A stretch of 64,000 nucleotides of DNA from Macrothele yani (Eukaryota > Arthropoda > Arachnida > Araneae > Macrothelidae), in the NCBI GenBank assembly GCA_039090855.1, contig CM077011.1:20647001-20711000 (forward strand), written 5' to 3'. Position 1 is the first letter of the stretch. Every line of letters starts with the position of its first letter. Below the pieces are notes generated by a model. That model did no database searches. It saw only the letters and a program-made list of their open reading frames with translations, and had not been told where the DNA came from. This document shows positions 1 through 11,769 of this stretch, one piece after another. A program made the position numbers and the translations under genes.

Positions 1-835
1 TTAAAATCGGGAGACATTTTCATTTTTTTGCTAAAATACACAATGCACCGCTATCGGAATGGTAGAAGCAGTTCTCATCACATAATATTTTCCATTTAAT
101 TTTCTTTCTTAAAAAGCAGCCTTTAGCTTTTCTGTTATGATCTATAATGCAAAGCTAATAAAATGGGTGAACTGAACTGTAGAATCCACCCTGTCAGAAT
201 TTGGACAGAACAGTTGTTCTAATATCATCACTATCATATCATAGACATGAAATACAGTTGTTTTATTATCCTCACTATCGTTATCAGAGACGTGAAGTTT
301 TTGAATAAATTATGTTTTTCTGATTTGTCTTCATGGTGTTTATGATAAAAAAAAAACGATCCTTTTTACTACAGCCCTTGAACGAGGGAAGATAACAAAC
401 GTGCCAGAAATTTCGACAATGATGGAAACAGTTTGCTTCCGTCACCATTGTGTCATTTTTGGCACATGACCAAAAATCGTGCGCAAATATACAGTATATG
501 AGTGCATTTCAAGATCAGCATTTCAAAGCACTTTCCGTTAATCATTTAGTGTTTGAATCTCAGTGGGAGGAATCACTCTGGGAAAGAAAGAAGCTAAAGC
601 AGAAACAGATGGAAAGTTCTTCTCAAGGACACTGACAGGGCTAAGTGCATCCAAATGTTTCATAGCATTATCAGCAAATGAAAATCTTTTGATTAAGTTC
701 CCTTGCTAAGAAGTAATAGAAGAACAAGCTATTGGTAACAATTCAATAAAATAACAATGAACTACAAAAAGTTGTAAGAGCCACTAACGCCAGCCACGTG
801 TTAACACAAATTGGCCACTACCTAGCAAGAAGACC
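1..835. other. Intronic or intergenic DNA, nothing recognised
   Basis: AT-rich DNA with only short chance reading frames. I see no transposon motif, splice-flanked exon or tandem repeat. It probably lies in the large intron downstream of the 19.3-kb teneurin exon, but no exon in the window confirms this. Confidence 0.4.
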
Positions 836-837
836 CT

Positions 838-1031
838 CTTGGCATAGTGGTCTAAGTGCTGACTTTTGACCATTCACCCTAGATGGGGACAGGTTCGGCT
901 CCCGGTGATGCATGAATGAACATTGGTTTTGTTTAATGGCAGTGACTCTCTTCCTGGAACCAGTGGCCATACAGCAGAGATCGCCGACTGCTTATAGCCC
1001 ATCGAGTTGCTCACGGTGGTGGTTAAAACAA
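838..1031 (+). repeat. tRNA-derived SINE, family 1, diverged copy
   Basis: The start resembles a tRNA box A (TGGCATAGTGGTCTAAG) and is followed by a weakened box B (GGTTCGGCTCCC). The body then reads 'CTTCCTGGAACCAGTGGCC' and 'GCTTATAGCCCAT', ending GCTCACGGTGGTGGTTAAA. The same head and body occur at 24465-24683 and 29478-29697 on the minus strand and at 43685-43880. The clean copy at 29.5 kb shows that this is a Pol III-type SINE rather than a tRNA gene. The short ORF read on the opposite strand is a by-product of the SINE body. Confidence 0.65.
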
Positions 1032-1085
1032 ACAAGTTAGTAAAATCATGCAATGCATTGATTACGATACGCTTTCCAACATACC

Positions 1086-2285
1086 AGAAATTATTACTCA
1101 AGTTATGTGGATAATGGCTGTGGAATAAATCTCACTCCTGTGTCCTGACCTTTGACCCCATTTCAATGATATTCAACAGAACCGGTTCAGTATGCCTCAG
1201 GAATAACATACTAAAATTTTGTCGCAATACTCGTAGAATCAGTTTTACGCAAGTTATGAGAATAATGGCTGTGGAATAATCTTGCTTTTGTGCAATGACC
1301 TTTGACCCCATTTCGTTGATATTCAACGAACCGGTTCACTATACCTCCGGAACAACATGATAAAGTTTTGTCGCAATCCAAGCATTTTAGGTAAGTTATG
1401 GTGCACTAGGGCAATGGAATGGATCCCACTCCAGTGATCTGACCTTTTACCACATTTAGCCCATTTTCAAAAGGTTTCGTCCCCAGTGGCTCCCTACCAC
1501 ATACTAAAGTTTCATCGAAATCGAACCATTTTTACGCAAGTTATGACGCATAAGGGCAATGAATAAATCCCGCTCTTAGGCTGAGCTTTGGCTCCATTTC
1601 GCCCATTTTCAAAAGGTTTCGTCCCGAGTGGCTCCCTACCACATACTAAAATTTCATCCAAATCGACCCATATTTACGCATGTTATGACGCACAAAGGCA
1701 ATGAAATGGATACCACTTTTATGTCCTGACCTTTGACCCCATTTCGCCCATTTTCAATAGGGTTGGTCCCCATGTGGTTGTTTACCCCATACTAAAATTT
1801 CATCGAAATCGAACCATTTTTACGCAAGTTATGACGCATAAGGGCAATGGAATAAATCCCGCTCTTTTGCCCTGCCTGACCTTTGACAACATTTCCAAAA
1901 GGCTTTTCCTTGAATGAGAAATTCAAGGAAAAGTGGTTCCCTACCACATACTAAAATTTCATCGAAATCGAACCATATTTACGCATGTTATGACGCATAA
2001 AGGCAATGGAATGGATCCCGCTTTTATGTCCTGACCTTTGACCTCATTCAGTCCATTTTCAATAGGCTTCGTCCCCAGGTGGTTCCCTACCACATACTAA
2101 AATTTCATCGAAATCGAACAATGTTTACGCAAGTTATGACGCATAAGAACAATGGAATGGATCTCGCTCCTATGTTTTGACCTTTGATCATGCTTCGCCC
2201 ATTTTCAATAGGGTTCACCCGCAGCTGGTCTCCTACAACATACTAAAATTTCGTTGAAATCGAACCATTTTCACGTGAGATATCG
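1086..2285. repeat. Tandem array, about 8 degenerate units of ~145 bp
   Basis: The phrases 'TTTACGCAAGTTATGACGCA', 'TGACCTTTGACCCCATTT' and 'CATACTAAAATTTCATCGAA' recur about every 140-150 bp, beginning near 1086, 1245, 1390, 1530, 1670, 1820, 1975 and 2125. Units differ from each other by many substitutions, so the array is old. One unit carries an inserted perfect hairpin at 1903-1933. The array runs directly into a GGAC tetranucleotide run. A second array with the same layout but different unit sequence lies at 50390-51650. Confidence 0.8.
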
Positions 2286-2337
2286 AGTGGACGGACGGAC
2301 GGACAGGCGGACGGACGGACGGACAGACGGACGGACA
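2286..2337. repeat. (GGAC)n microsatellite ending the tandem array
   Basis: About twelve GGAC/GGCG/AGAC tetranucleotides follow the last array unit without a gap. A shorter GACG run ends the array at 51.6 kb in the same way, so the run seems to be part of the repeat architecture. Confidence 0.85.
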
Positions 2338-3554
2338 AAGCTGGAGCATATACGCTTCTTCAACTTACGGTTGGAAAGCGTAGAAAAGGTTTTCCTACCT
2401 CAACATCGGGGATCGTAGCAATTACAGTTATTTCTCATTCAAGGAAAAGATAATTGTGGCCTATCAATTATGGCAATTATTCGTTTGTACACTAATATAA
2501 TAAATACCCAAGGTTATCAACCCATTTCAAACAGATTAGATCCTATTAAATATTTTTTCGAAAAATTGAAGACATTATGTATAAAAGTCCTGTTATATAT
2601 CATACAAATTATGTCACAGAATCACTAAAAGCTTTTCAAAAAATTAGAATTTAATGATACATGAAAAATCAGCAGAAATAAGGAGTTTTTCAAAAAAGCC
2701 AGTAAATCACTAACTGTGTGAAAAAATTCAGTAGACCTGGCAACCCTGCTACCAACAACAACGGTACAATGCTGATGTCCCGCACGTTTGCTTCAGTCGG
2801 GTAGCTGCAGAGAGTCCTCCCGCCTAAAACATTTTGATCCCCCCGTCAAACAGAATTTCACTCAGACGTCCCGTCAATCAAAAGGAGACGCTGCTGACGT
2901 GCTGCCATCTATCGGCGGGATTCTTCTACGGAACAACATCTGTTTGATTTCAGAAAAATTTAACAGTCCGTAGGTGATGTCATATTCTGTGAAATTTGTA
3001 AATATCCTCGAAGGCGGATAAAATTACGGCGGGGGACGTAGGTTGTACATTTCTGCTCTATATCCTTCAGCCGATCTGTTCCCCAAACTGCGGCCTGATT
3101 GGCTTTCTGTTCCGTGATTCTGCAGTTGACGACCTCGTGTGCGTATGTGCGTATATCATCTGAAGGCCGGTTGTTTTTATCCAGCCCCTAAAAGTGTGGT
3201 CAAAGAAGTGGATTAACATCCCGCAGGAAAGAATTCCAGTTTGTAATGACATTTTTCCTTTTGCATGCCAACTCTGGTTAGCAGAACTATGCGATAAACA
3301 GACCAGACTACCATTTACTGAGGGTAAGTCTGACATTTAGAATTGCCATCGTCGTTTTTGGGGATGTTCTCGCAATTGTCAATCTCAGCCGAAGGCGTGG
3401 AAGTAAATGTACTATGTAAATAATTTGTTAGTTTTTGTAAATAATTGTACGTGCCTGTGTTGTCTTAAGTCCGGAGCTCGTCAGCGCTAACAAAAAAAAA
3501 TCAATTTTCTTCTCTCTCCGGGATCCACACTCGAAGCTATCCCTCCAACTAATT

Positions 3555-3587
<33 letters not shown>

Positions 3588-6500
3588 AGGATTCGTATCC
3601 CAGCGGCCCTAGAATAAATGGCGCACGTAACACTATTTATACGAATTAAGCGAATAAATGCTATTCTCCTTTCTGGTAGGTTGCGACCCGGTTTAAGAAA
3701 CTAAACCTTGTGTGGCAAAAATACATACAGCACGCACAAAAACACGGTTTGAAAGGTATAATTTCTGTGAAAGTAAGATTATTTAGGTCATGATTCTTAA
3801 GAAAGCAGCACCGCAGAAAAGACGGAACACGAGAATGGGTCATAAGGTTTTAAGGGCATACTTCGAAAGATTTCCAATGTTGAAACGTCAATATATTTCA
3901 GGAAAAATGAAATCCATACAGCCGTGAAGAGGAAAATTAAGAAGACGGGTTAGCGAGAAAAACATCCGGTAAATTCCGAATCTCTCTCAAAAATACACAA
4001 CCCTCAGCGAATAATATAAGCTGTTTTATGTGACTAAGATGAGTGGCATCAGTTAATAATAATGAAATGCAGATACGTGTAAAACAGTACACCTGAAACA
4101 CTTTACTATTATTATTATTTTACCTTAATGTTTTTCTGAAAGATTTAGGAATATTGAAGAGATGTTTTAGAACTTCATTCTTATTTGAGAAACACCCATA
4201 AAGGAAAGATTAGAGCAACATGCTTGAAATTAATGTATTTTTATTAATTGAATTTTAGTAATTCTTTGTAGCTTACCGCAATCGAGGATTTTACGAAAAG
4301 CAAATTTCCTCTAGGGAATAGAATTTATTTACAGTATGTGTATTAATAATATATTTTCCTGTTTTTTTCTTAATTTCTGAGAAACATTTAGCTTTTTTTT
4401 CAGATAATTATCCTTGAGTTTTCTTTATTCCAAACCAGATATCTGGCGTCTTAATTTTTATACCAAAAGTTTACAGGAATATGTATCTTTCATTTGCTTC
4501 GTTCCCTTAACACAACTAAATCCAAACGCAAGTGGGAATTTTATTTCTAATAATACACTTCACCTTAATTTGCTTTACTTACTAATGTAAATTTTAAGAC
4601 TAAGAAAACCCGCAAGATTAAACTACACGTGTTGCGAGTATTAACAGCTTTTTTAAAAACCTTGTCGATTTTTTTATTTACCTTTTTTTAAAACCATGAC
4701 GGGCACATCTCTTTTATTTTTGACTTCCTACTTTTAGTATTTTTAATCCCATCTTTAAGCGCTATAAAACATTTACCTATTTTGTTCTTCATCGCAAAAT
4801 TTCAAAGGAATTGAATAACGTTGTTTGACATATTACACTAATTGCGATGGCGCAACGATCAGAGATGCTTCATTAATTAGTGCGAAGTAAAAATAAGCAT
4901 TCCCCGGGAAAGAAAATGAGCATTTGCAGCATTATCACTGTTGAAAATAGATTATTCTATGTTTTCATGTTGTTAATTCGCAAATTAATCTTTTTTGCAC
5001 ATGCGCTTAAAATTCATTTTCCAGGTTGCATAATATTTACGGATGAGGAACTGTAGATTTCAAAGGAAAAACATTTTTTTTAGTTAAAGGCTCTTCATTG
5101 TTATTTGGCGCATCTTCATCACACAGTTTTGGACAGAAAATGGTCATCGAGGAAATATGGAGCAGATTTAGTACCGACTAGAAAATATTATTTTAATCAT
5201 AATTACTTTAAAGAAGAAATATGATACCGATTTCTCGGTTGTAAAGAGCACGCCTTTATAATCCATTCTGACACAAAAATTACTTTTTAAAGCAGATTGT
5301 TAAGATAGGGAAAAAATCGGCGAGACAAAGAAGCAGCATTTACTTCCAAAATGGAGAGATGGGCGCCATTAACAACTTATGACATGCATTGCAGTTCGTA
5401 GCAAGTAGTAACATTTAAGGGATCTTTATTTTCGTATTTTGTTACAGGGCTTGGTGCTGAGTTATATGTCAGCGCTATGTGAGGAGAGTTCATGGATACT
5501 TTGCTTGCAGCAAGTTTTTGTATCGGGGGCTTAACCCCTGTTTTACCCGACTGAAGCAGATAGATAAAGTATGAATAATATATCAACCAATGTATTAGCT
5601 CGCTCTTGCAGTGAGGAAGGCGTTTATTCAGATGTCATGGGGAATGTCTCAGAGCATTATCCTGATTTTCTTTGCCGCTCTCTATTATCATTAACACAAG
5701 TTGATCGCCTTCCCCCAGTATTCGTTTCCTATTCATCAGCGCTCATATTCTTTTTCATATCTCGGTTCACACCGACCAGAGATAATCTACCACCACCTTC
5801 TTCTCCGGTCACTTCCAACAGAATCTTCTTCAGAAGAGTCAAACGTCCTATTGCTGAGAAACACCACCCAAAAAAGCATCCCCTGAAGTCCACGCTTTCC
5901 AAGAAATCGCGGACACTCCTTAAAATTCCTTCACTCTGTGACCCGCCTTAGATCATTAACCAGTCAACTCTCGCACATCGACGAAACCATAAGTCTAACT
6001 TCCCTTCTGTTGCGACGCTGAGAAAGTGCGAGTCAGCCCACTGACCAACTCATCAAAAATGGCGGGAAATTGGGGGGGGGGATGATTACAATTAAATTCA
6101 CTACCACTATACCTCACCAATTCACCCTTAAATTAAATTCACTATCACTTATCCAATTCACTATTCTATAGTTACTTAACTTCACTCCTGACAAATACGG
6201 ATGCCCAGGTTACAATATTACAATTTTAAAAGTTGGTAAAAGCTTTGCAAATAGAAATAGGCATTTGAATTCATTAACCACAGAAATGTGAGCATGAAAG
6301 ATCAGAAACTGAATGCATCTGATTTCCCATAGTGGAAAATTTGCGAAATAAAATAATTTTTCTACTGAAGCGTTTAGAAGCAGAGAGTTGGAGAAAATAT
6401 TATGTATGAATTAGCGGGAAAACTGTGAGGTATATGAAAAAGGAAATGAGATTAAAGTGTTTTCCGTACTGAAGAGTATCCTGCCAAAAAAAATTGCTGT

Positions 6501-6720
6501 TTTCTTTTTTTAGATAAATGGAATTTAAAGGACACAGCCTTTTTAAATCAGTGCATCGTATACCCTTTGTAACTGGCAGGGATGCAATTCGCCTGTGATA
6601 GCTTTCCCACTTGCGGTAAGCTTATAATTCATCATGGCCTTGACAGTGCATAACACGTACAACAAAGCCTTCCGTGTGTCTAAAAGGTGGGATACTTGTA
6701 TGCCTTATCTTTTCATTGAC
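2338..6720. other. Long stretch without a recognised gene; poly(T) run at 3556-3583
   Basis: I read both strands and found no transposase, RT, EGF or other domain. Several reading frames of 60-126 codons are present (the longest at 5571-5951, plus strand), but they show no family resemblance. The 28-nt T run at 3556-3583 could be the tail of a minus-strand retroposon, but I could not define its body. The region is probably intron. Confidence 0.45.
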
Positions 6721-6724
6721 AACC

Positions 6725-7100
6725 GGAGTCAAGTACGTTTCGCAATATTGTACTGAATCAACTTGTTATCGAAATTGAGCACACGGTTGAGAAAGGGATC
6801 CTTGTGCTGGCGTGAGAACAATAGCATGCATTCAGCTGACCGCTGTTGCTGCTTATGAGATATGGGAACCAGGAACTTACCTGTATGACTTTCCCATGAC
6901 ATGTAAACGTAACAATGGTTTCTGCACTTAGAGCGAACATTCTGGAAAGCTTGTGAGACATGTTTCAGCAGTGCCTTCCGCACGGGCGGTGCGTAGTTTG
7001 TAATCATGAAGCTCCTGTAGTTGTCCATTGCGTGACCCATTGTTAAACGATTCGTCGCCACAATTAAATCCCTAGAACCACTTTCTGGTGGTTCTCTCAC
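6725..7100 (-). pseudogene. mariner transposase fragment, frameshifted
   Basis: On the minus strand one frame reads 'GKVIQVSSWFPYLI', which matches the mariner segment 'GKV-K---WVPHEL'. Another frame reads 'LLFSRQHKDPFLNRVLNFDN', which matches 'LLxRxKxxPFLxRIVTxDEKW', the region of the first catalytic Asp. Here the GDEKW box has become NFDNK, so the glutamate and tryptophan are lost. At least one frameshift separates the two parts. No terminal inverted repeats were found, so this is an internal remnant. Confidence 0.65.
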
Positions 7101-7110
7101 TTACCACGTC

Positions 7111-7428
7111 GGCCTCAAAGGCTGTGCATATCGGTTTCATTTCTTGCGCGGCATTTATTCCTAGTTTGCACTTGTAGAGCATATATATTTTTATTACCGT
7201 CTGCGAAGGCTGCATTTTGGACACTGTCTACAGAGAAGAAGGTCGTGGAAGACACGTACTCCTAACGCATTAATGGCTACTTTATATCCTTGCAGCATTG
7301 CGGAACAGTGTCACCTGAAATCCCTCGTTTTGCACATACACCGACGAGGCAATACATTATGACCCCCTGCCTAATGTGATGTTGTTCCATCACGTACCGT
7401 TAAAACAGCTGTTCCCCTACAAGAGATT
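7111..7428. other. No recognised feature
   Basis: Unique-looking sequence between a mariner remnant and a short tandem triplication. No coding signal is seen. Confidence 0.4.
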
Positions 7429-7518
7429 GACACTAAGACATAGGATCTTCTGGTAATAGACACCAAGGCATAGGATCTTCTGGTAATAGACATCGAGGGA
7501 TAGGATCTTCTGGTAATG
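7429..7518. repeat. Three tandem 30-bp units
   Basis: The unit 'GACACYAAGRCATAGGATCT' plus 'TCTGGTAATA' is repeated exactly three times, at 7429, 7459 and 7489. Each copy differs by only two to five bases in its first half, which suggests recent replication slippage. The triplication directly abuts the C-terminal end of a Tc1-like remnant. Confidence 0.85.
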
Positions 7519-8592
7519 CTGTGGTATCTGATACCATCACATTATCAGAAGCTCCTTTATCTCATGGAGGTTAAGTGGTTGAGCTGTAGCAGATCGGATT
7601 TGCTGTTCCAAAACACGAACCTTAGAAGCTCGATTGGATTTATATCTGGCGAATTCGGAGACCAGGCCAGTTCCTGGAAGTCTTCCTGTTTCGCGAGCCA
7701 TTCTAGAACAATCCGGGCAGTGTGACATGCATGGCTGATAATCCTGCTGAAATAATGCACTACTAGAGGGGAATACCAATGGCATGGAAGGACGATCCTG
7801 ATCTGCAATGACGTTTAGGTTAATGGTAGACGTCACAGTTTCCTGCACATGAATGACTGGAACCAGGGCTTCCCAGATGAACACTGCCCCCTAAGCATTA
7901 CACGTCCCTCACCGGCTTATTTTTCCCCCTCGGTGCATCCTGGTCCCAACACTTTTACAGACAAATAAAGCACACGTTCCGGGCGGTTCACATGGTTCAA
8001 CAGGAAACGAGATTTATCGGACCAGACGACCTGCTTCCATTTATTAACGGTCCAGTTTTAATGCTTGCGTGCTCATTCATTATAGACGCTTTCGATGGTG
8101 AACTGAGGTTAGGCGTGCACTAGGTGCGGGCTTCTCAGTCCCATATTCAGCAAGGTTTAATATGCTGTGTGTTTATGACGCATTAATGCTGTCACCAGCA
8201 TTCAAATTTCAAGCGAGTTGAGCCCTGGAAACGCTTCTGTTGGCTTGTACTATATGGGAAAGCATTCGCTCACCGTGGTCGGCCAACATCTTGCCGGAGA
8301 TTGTGGTTTTTCCCCCTCACACCATTTTTTTTAATGTACTAACCACCACTGGCAGTGAGAACTTAACCAGCCTTGCCTTCTGGGAAATGCTCTGACCCAG
8401 TCATTGACCCCTACGATTTGGCCTTTGTCAAACTCGCTTTAGTACGCTGCCTTTCTCATTCGATGAACAAGAATACCACTGATTAACAGAGCTCAGTATG
8501 AGGTGTTATCTCACTACCTTCATACGCGCTGTCGTTTACCTGCAGTTGTTTTCATTTACATAAACACGTGCTAGTCAAAATGTTTTGGCTCT
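7519..8592 (-). pseudogene. Tc1-like transposon remnant, minus strand
   Basis: Minus-strand translations contain, in different frames, 'FQQDYQPCMSHCP' (cf. FQQDNAPCHKAR), 'LAWSPNSPDINPIELL' (cf. W.PxSPDxNPIExLW, third catalytic Glu) and, near 8000-8040, a degenerate 'KQVVWSDKSRFLL' (cf. WSDESRF, first Asp). The order fits a Tc1 transposase read right to left. Frameshifts and stops break it into at least four pieces. Clear terminal inverted repeats were not found, so the outer limits are approximate. Confidence 0.65.
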
Positions 8593-9156
8593 TAGATGGA
8601 CATCATCATCCCTCTTTGCATGGGTAGAATTGACCAAACTATTTTGGGTATCCAATATTTTTATTGTCTTCGTCATCTGCTTTTTCTTCGCGTTCCGCCT
8701 GCACTTCCATTCGTGCATTATTCACCAGTTCAACTGAATGAGGAACAATTAACTCTTCAACCTCTGAAACATCCATTTAAATGTCCAAACTTCTACAACT
8801 TTCTGGATGATCTGCGTTCCAATTTATTCAGAATAATGTGAAGCTGAAACAAACTACGTCTTAGTTTTTTCTTTTCAGCACAGCTTCATTGCCAATGCTT
8901 TCGGCTGTACTTAAGATACTGTATCCTTTCCAAAAGTATTTCCGGGTTACTGTTTAACCTACAATTCTAGCTTACACAGCTGAAATAACTGTACCGTATC
9001 AATAGAAATGTTCGAAAGTTGCAATTATAGTTTATCCATACTCAGAAGTTATCTGGTGATATGGAATTCGAGAGCACAACGTTTGCACTGGGCATAAGTC
9101 GGCTGATATTGTCGGACTTCTTCTGGCGCGTTATCAAGGGGGAAATCACACTTTAA
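8593..9156. other. No recognised feature
   Basis: An 81-codon frame at 8596-8841 has no recognisable domain. The remainder is non-coding in appearance. Confidence 0.4.
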
Positions 9157-9683
9157 CCCTTTAAGCTGCTGACGTAACTAAACCAGGCGGTGCCCTAAAA
9201 TTTTCTGAGCTCCACAACTAGAAATGTTCATATATCGGCCTGGTTTTACGAAAGCTACGGCAAAATATTTCCTTAACCTGTGTCATCTGAGCAGTAACGA
9301 CCACGCATCTGTCACCCATGATAAAAACTTGCTCCTAGGCTTATTCTCTGCTCCATGACCCAATGTGTAATGGTGAAGGGTAAGTTATCCTGACACAGAT
9401 ACCTTGCTATTGGGCAGAAACAAGTGACTCAAACTTCTCTCTCCTTTCTTTGTTTGTTGATACTTCTTTTGGAAGATATTTAGTCAGAAAGGATTACTGT
9501 TAGTCATCCACTATATTACAAGCCTGAATAACAACGTCAAGAGGAAAGTAAAGCTTTCGAAAGCGCTGCTTCACTCTATCCAGTCGCGTACGGCCCATTT
9601 CTTAGACAGCGAATATATTCATCCCAGCTAATGTCAATCTACCTTGCGAGCTCCAAGTAAATTCGTTCCAGGCGGTAAAAGGG
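9157..9683. mobile_element. piggyBac-like MITE with TTAA target duplication
   Basis: The element starts CCCTTTAAGCTGCTGACG after TTAA (9153-9156) and ends ...AGGCGGTAAAAGGG before TTAA (9684-9687). The ends form an imperfect inverted repeat (CCCTTTAAGC / CCCTTTTACC), and 'CCAGGCGGT' occurs near both ends. A perfect TTAA duplication with CCC...GGG ends is the signature of the piggyBac superfamily. At 527 bp with no transposase it is a non-autonomous copy. The pairing is by eye; the interior is not recognised. Confidence 0.6.
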
Positions 9684-9899
9684 TTAAAAGTAAAATTATT
9701 GCTCTTTGCAATATTTTTCTTTAGCAGGAAAAGAGTGATTAACGAACCACTCATGAACTAGTACGCGTGATTTCTTTTAGAACTCCAAATAACCGGGAAT
9801 TTTGCCTTGTCAACTACCCTCGGCTTATTGCGCTGAAATTACTGGATTAAACATTTCCCGTCGCGCTTGGTAATATTATTTTATATAAACGTTTAGAGT

Positions 9900-10182
9900 T
9901 ACGGGGCTATTCGCATTTCAACCTCCGTTGTAGTGTACGGGGAGATGTAAGCACAGCAGCCATCTCGCGCATGCGCCATAGCATCACGTGATCGGTCTAC
10001 ACAGAACGCGATTGAGATTAGTTCACAGTGTCGTACGGACCAGGAAATGTGTGCTACAATAGATTCTCCGGTCAGCTATGAATTTCGCGCTATCATTACT
10101 TTCTTTTTTCTACGCTGAAGGGAAAAGTGCCGCACAGATCCTTCGGACAATGATTACAGATTACGGTCCGACTTTATGAGTA
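9900..10182 (+). pseudogene. mariner transposase N-terminal fragment
   Basis: From about 10048 the plus strand reads 'TIDSPVSYEFRAIITFFFYA' followed by EGKSAAQILRTM. This matches the N-terminal helix-turn-helix of mariner transposases (E-RAVIKF----G-SAxEI). The frame ends in stops at about 10180, where Tc1-like sequence begins. A mariner C-terminal piece appears at 11081, so the two may be halves of one disrupted copy. The 5' limit is uncertain. Confidence 0.55.
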
Positions 10183-10187
10183 ATATA

Positions 10188-11080
10188 AACAGTCCAGTCA
10201 CATTATTGTGACCACCTCCTACTTTTGACATCAACAGCACGTAGCCAATGAAAGGAGGCACGGCACGTTTCGTGAGCCGGCTTGGAGGGTGTATAAGGTG
10301 TGCTGTAGACATTCTGAAAACATATCGCTCGTTGCTGTCATGTATAAAAGGAGCATTTCATCAGATTTGCAAAAAGGGATGATAATGGACTTTCGGACCA
10401 AGGGTGGCAGTATTTCTGAAACAGCGCAGTTTGTGAACTGTTCGCGCGCTGCTGTGGTTAAAGTGTATTACAATTTGGAAAAATGGCACCATTGCTAATA
10501 AGCGACGGGGAAACTCCGGAGTACCACGTGCCATTGATGTGAGAGCTGAACGTCGGCTGTGAAGGTGCGTGAGGGCCGATCGACACGCTACAGTGGAGCA
10601 ACTCACTGTCCGAATGAACCTGGGGGCTACCGGAAGTGTGTCTAAATCGACAGTTCAACAAACCTTGCTGCGTATGGAGCTCCAATGCAGACGGATGGTC
10701 ACTACACCTATGCTAACGAAGGTGCATCGGCGGAAAAGGCTTACATTTGCGCTGCAGTACCGGAATTGGACCTTCGCTGATTGGCAAAGAATTGCCTTCT
10801 CCGTTGAGTCACGTTTTCTGTTTCATTGAACGAATGGATGTTGGCGTATAAGGCGAGAAACATCGGAGAACAAACACTCTTCAACCATTCCTGGAAGAAC
10901 ACCTGCTGGTGGGGGCAGTGTTATGGTCTGGGGATCGTTTTCGTGGCATTCCCTGGGTCCACTCATACCTGTGGAAGGCACTACGGACTGAATTCGTCAT
11001 GAATCCATCCTTGCTAACCATGTGCACCCATACATACCGATTGTCTTCCCTGGGCGGATGGGATCTTCCAGTAAAACAAT
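10188..11080 (+). mobile_element. Tc1-like transposon, 5' portion only
   Basis: A left terminus 'CACATTATTGTGACCACCTC' at about 10200 resembles the ends of element E (21486-22714). Plus-strand frames encode the helix-turn-helix ('ISETAQFVNCSRAAVV'), then 'ATVEQLTVRMNLGATGSVSK', 'RNWTFADWQRIAFSVESRFL' (first catalytic Asp in DES changed to VES) and 'GGGSVMVWGSFSWHSLGPLI'. Homology stops at the 'DGIFQ' motif near 11080, before the second Asp region is complete, and mariner sequence follows. Frameshifts and stops are present. The 3' half and right terminus are missing. Confidence 0.7.
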
Positions 11081-11345
11081 AGGCTGCTGGAGCAGTTTGG
11101 TTGGCAGGTGTTAGACCACCCTCCGTACAACACGGACCTGACACCGAAAGATTATCACCGCTTCACCCAAATGGAAACCTGGGTGACATCGCAGCGCTCC
11201 AATGGCGTGACGAGTTGAAGAATGAAATCCAGTATTGGCTGAACTCCCCGGCGACAACCTTGTTTAATTTGGGGATACAAATGCTCGTTCTCCGAAACGA
11301 TAAGTGTCTCAATTTTGGGGGTGACTATGTTGAGAAGTAGTCTAT
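11081..11345 (+). pseudogene. mariner transposase C-terminal fragment
   Basis: The plus strand reads 'LEQFGWQVLDHPPY', then 'DLTPKDYHRFTQME' (cf. HPPYSPDLxPxDxHLF, the third catalytic Asp of the D,D34D signature). After a single-base frameshift it reads 'DELKNEIQYWLNSPA' and 'DKCLNFGGDYVEK' with a stop, the usual mariner C-terminus. The start is a sharp junction with Tc1 sequence at about 11081. Confidence 0.75.
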
Positions 11346-11399
11346 AGCCCTGTAAGTATGTTTCGTGTACAACAAAATATTTTATTCTCATTGCTTGTC

Positions 11400-11760
11400 G
11401 TCTTCACAGATCATCGGATGTTGATATCCGAATAGCCTACGCATTTATAGTAATCAGGTAAACTTCGCGAACCTACCGTAAAATGTTTGACAGAGCTTCG
11501 TTCTGAGTTTGTCATGTGAACTGGGAGTCACAATTTATTATTTCGTGCAATGTTCGCAAGTACGGATTTTTCATTTCTTGAAAGTACGCAGAACGTGGGA
11601 TTCGTTTGCATGACAAGCTTTCCCGTAGTGAATGGTGTTTGTCGCAGAAATAATTTTTTAAATCTCACTTTTGAAAAAACGAGATATATCGAAAAGAATA
11701 AGACAATTATATCTACTACGTGTGCAACTTAATTCTCGGCCCCTAACCGCAAGCTATCAT
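11400..11760. other. No recognised feature
   Basis: Sequence between two mariner copies. No domain or repeat was recognised. Confidence 0.35.
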
Positions 11761-11769
11761 AGAAAGTCG

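Noticed and set aside
2286..2337. GGAC run as a G-quadruplex
   Set aside because: Only GG dinucleotides and regular C interruptions; a simple tetranucleotide repeat explains it.
5571..5951. 126-codon plus-strand frame as a gene
   Set aside because: No recognisable domain, low-complexity Ser/Pro/Lys composition, overlapping frames of similar length and no splice context.
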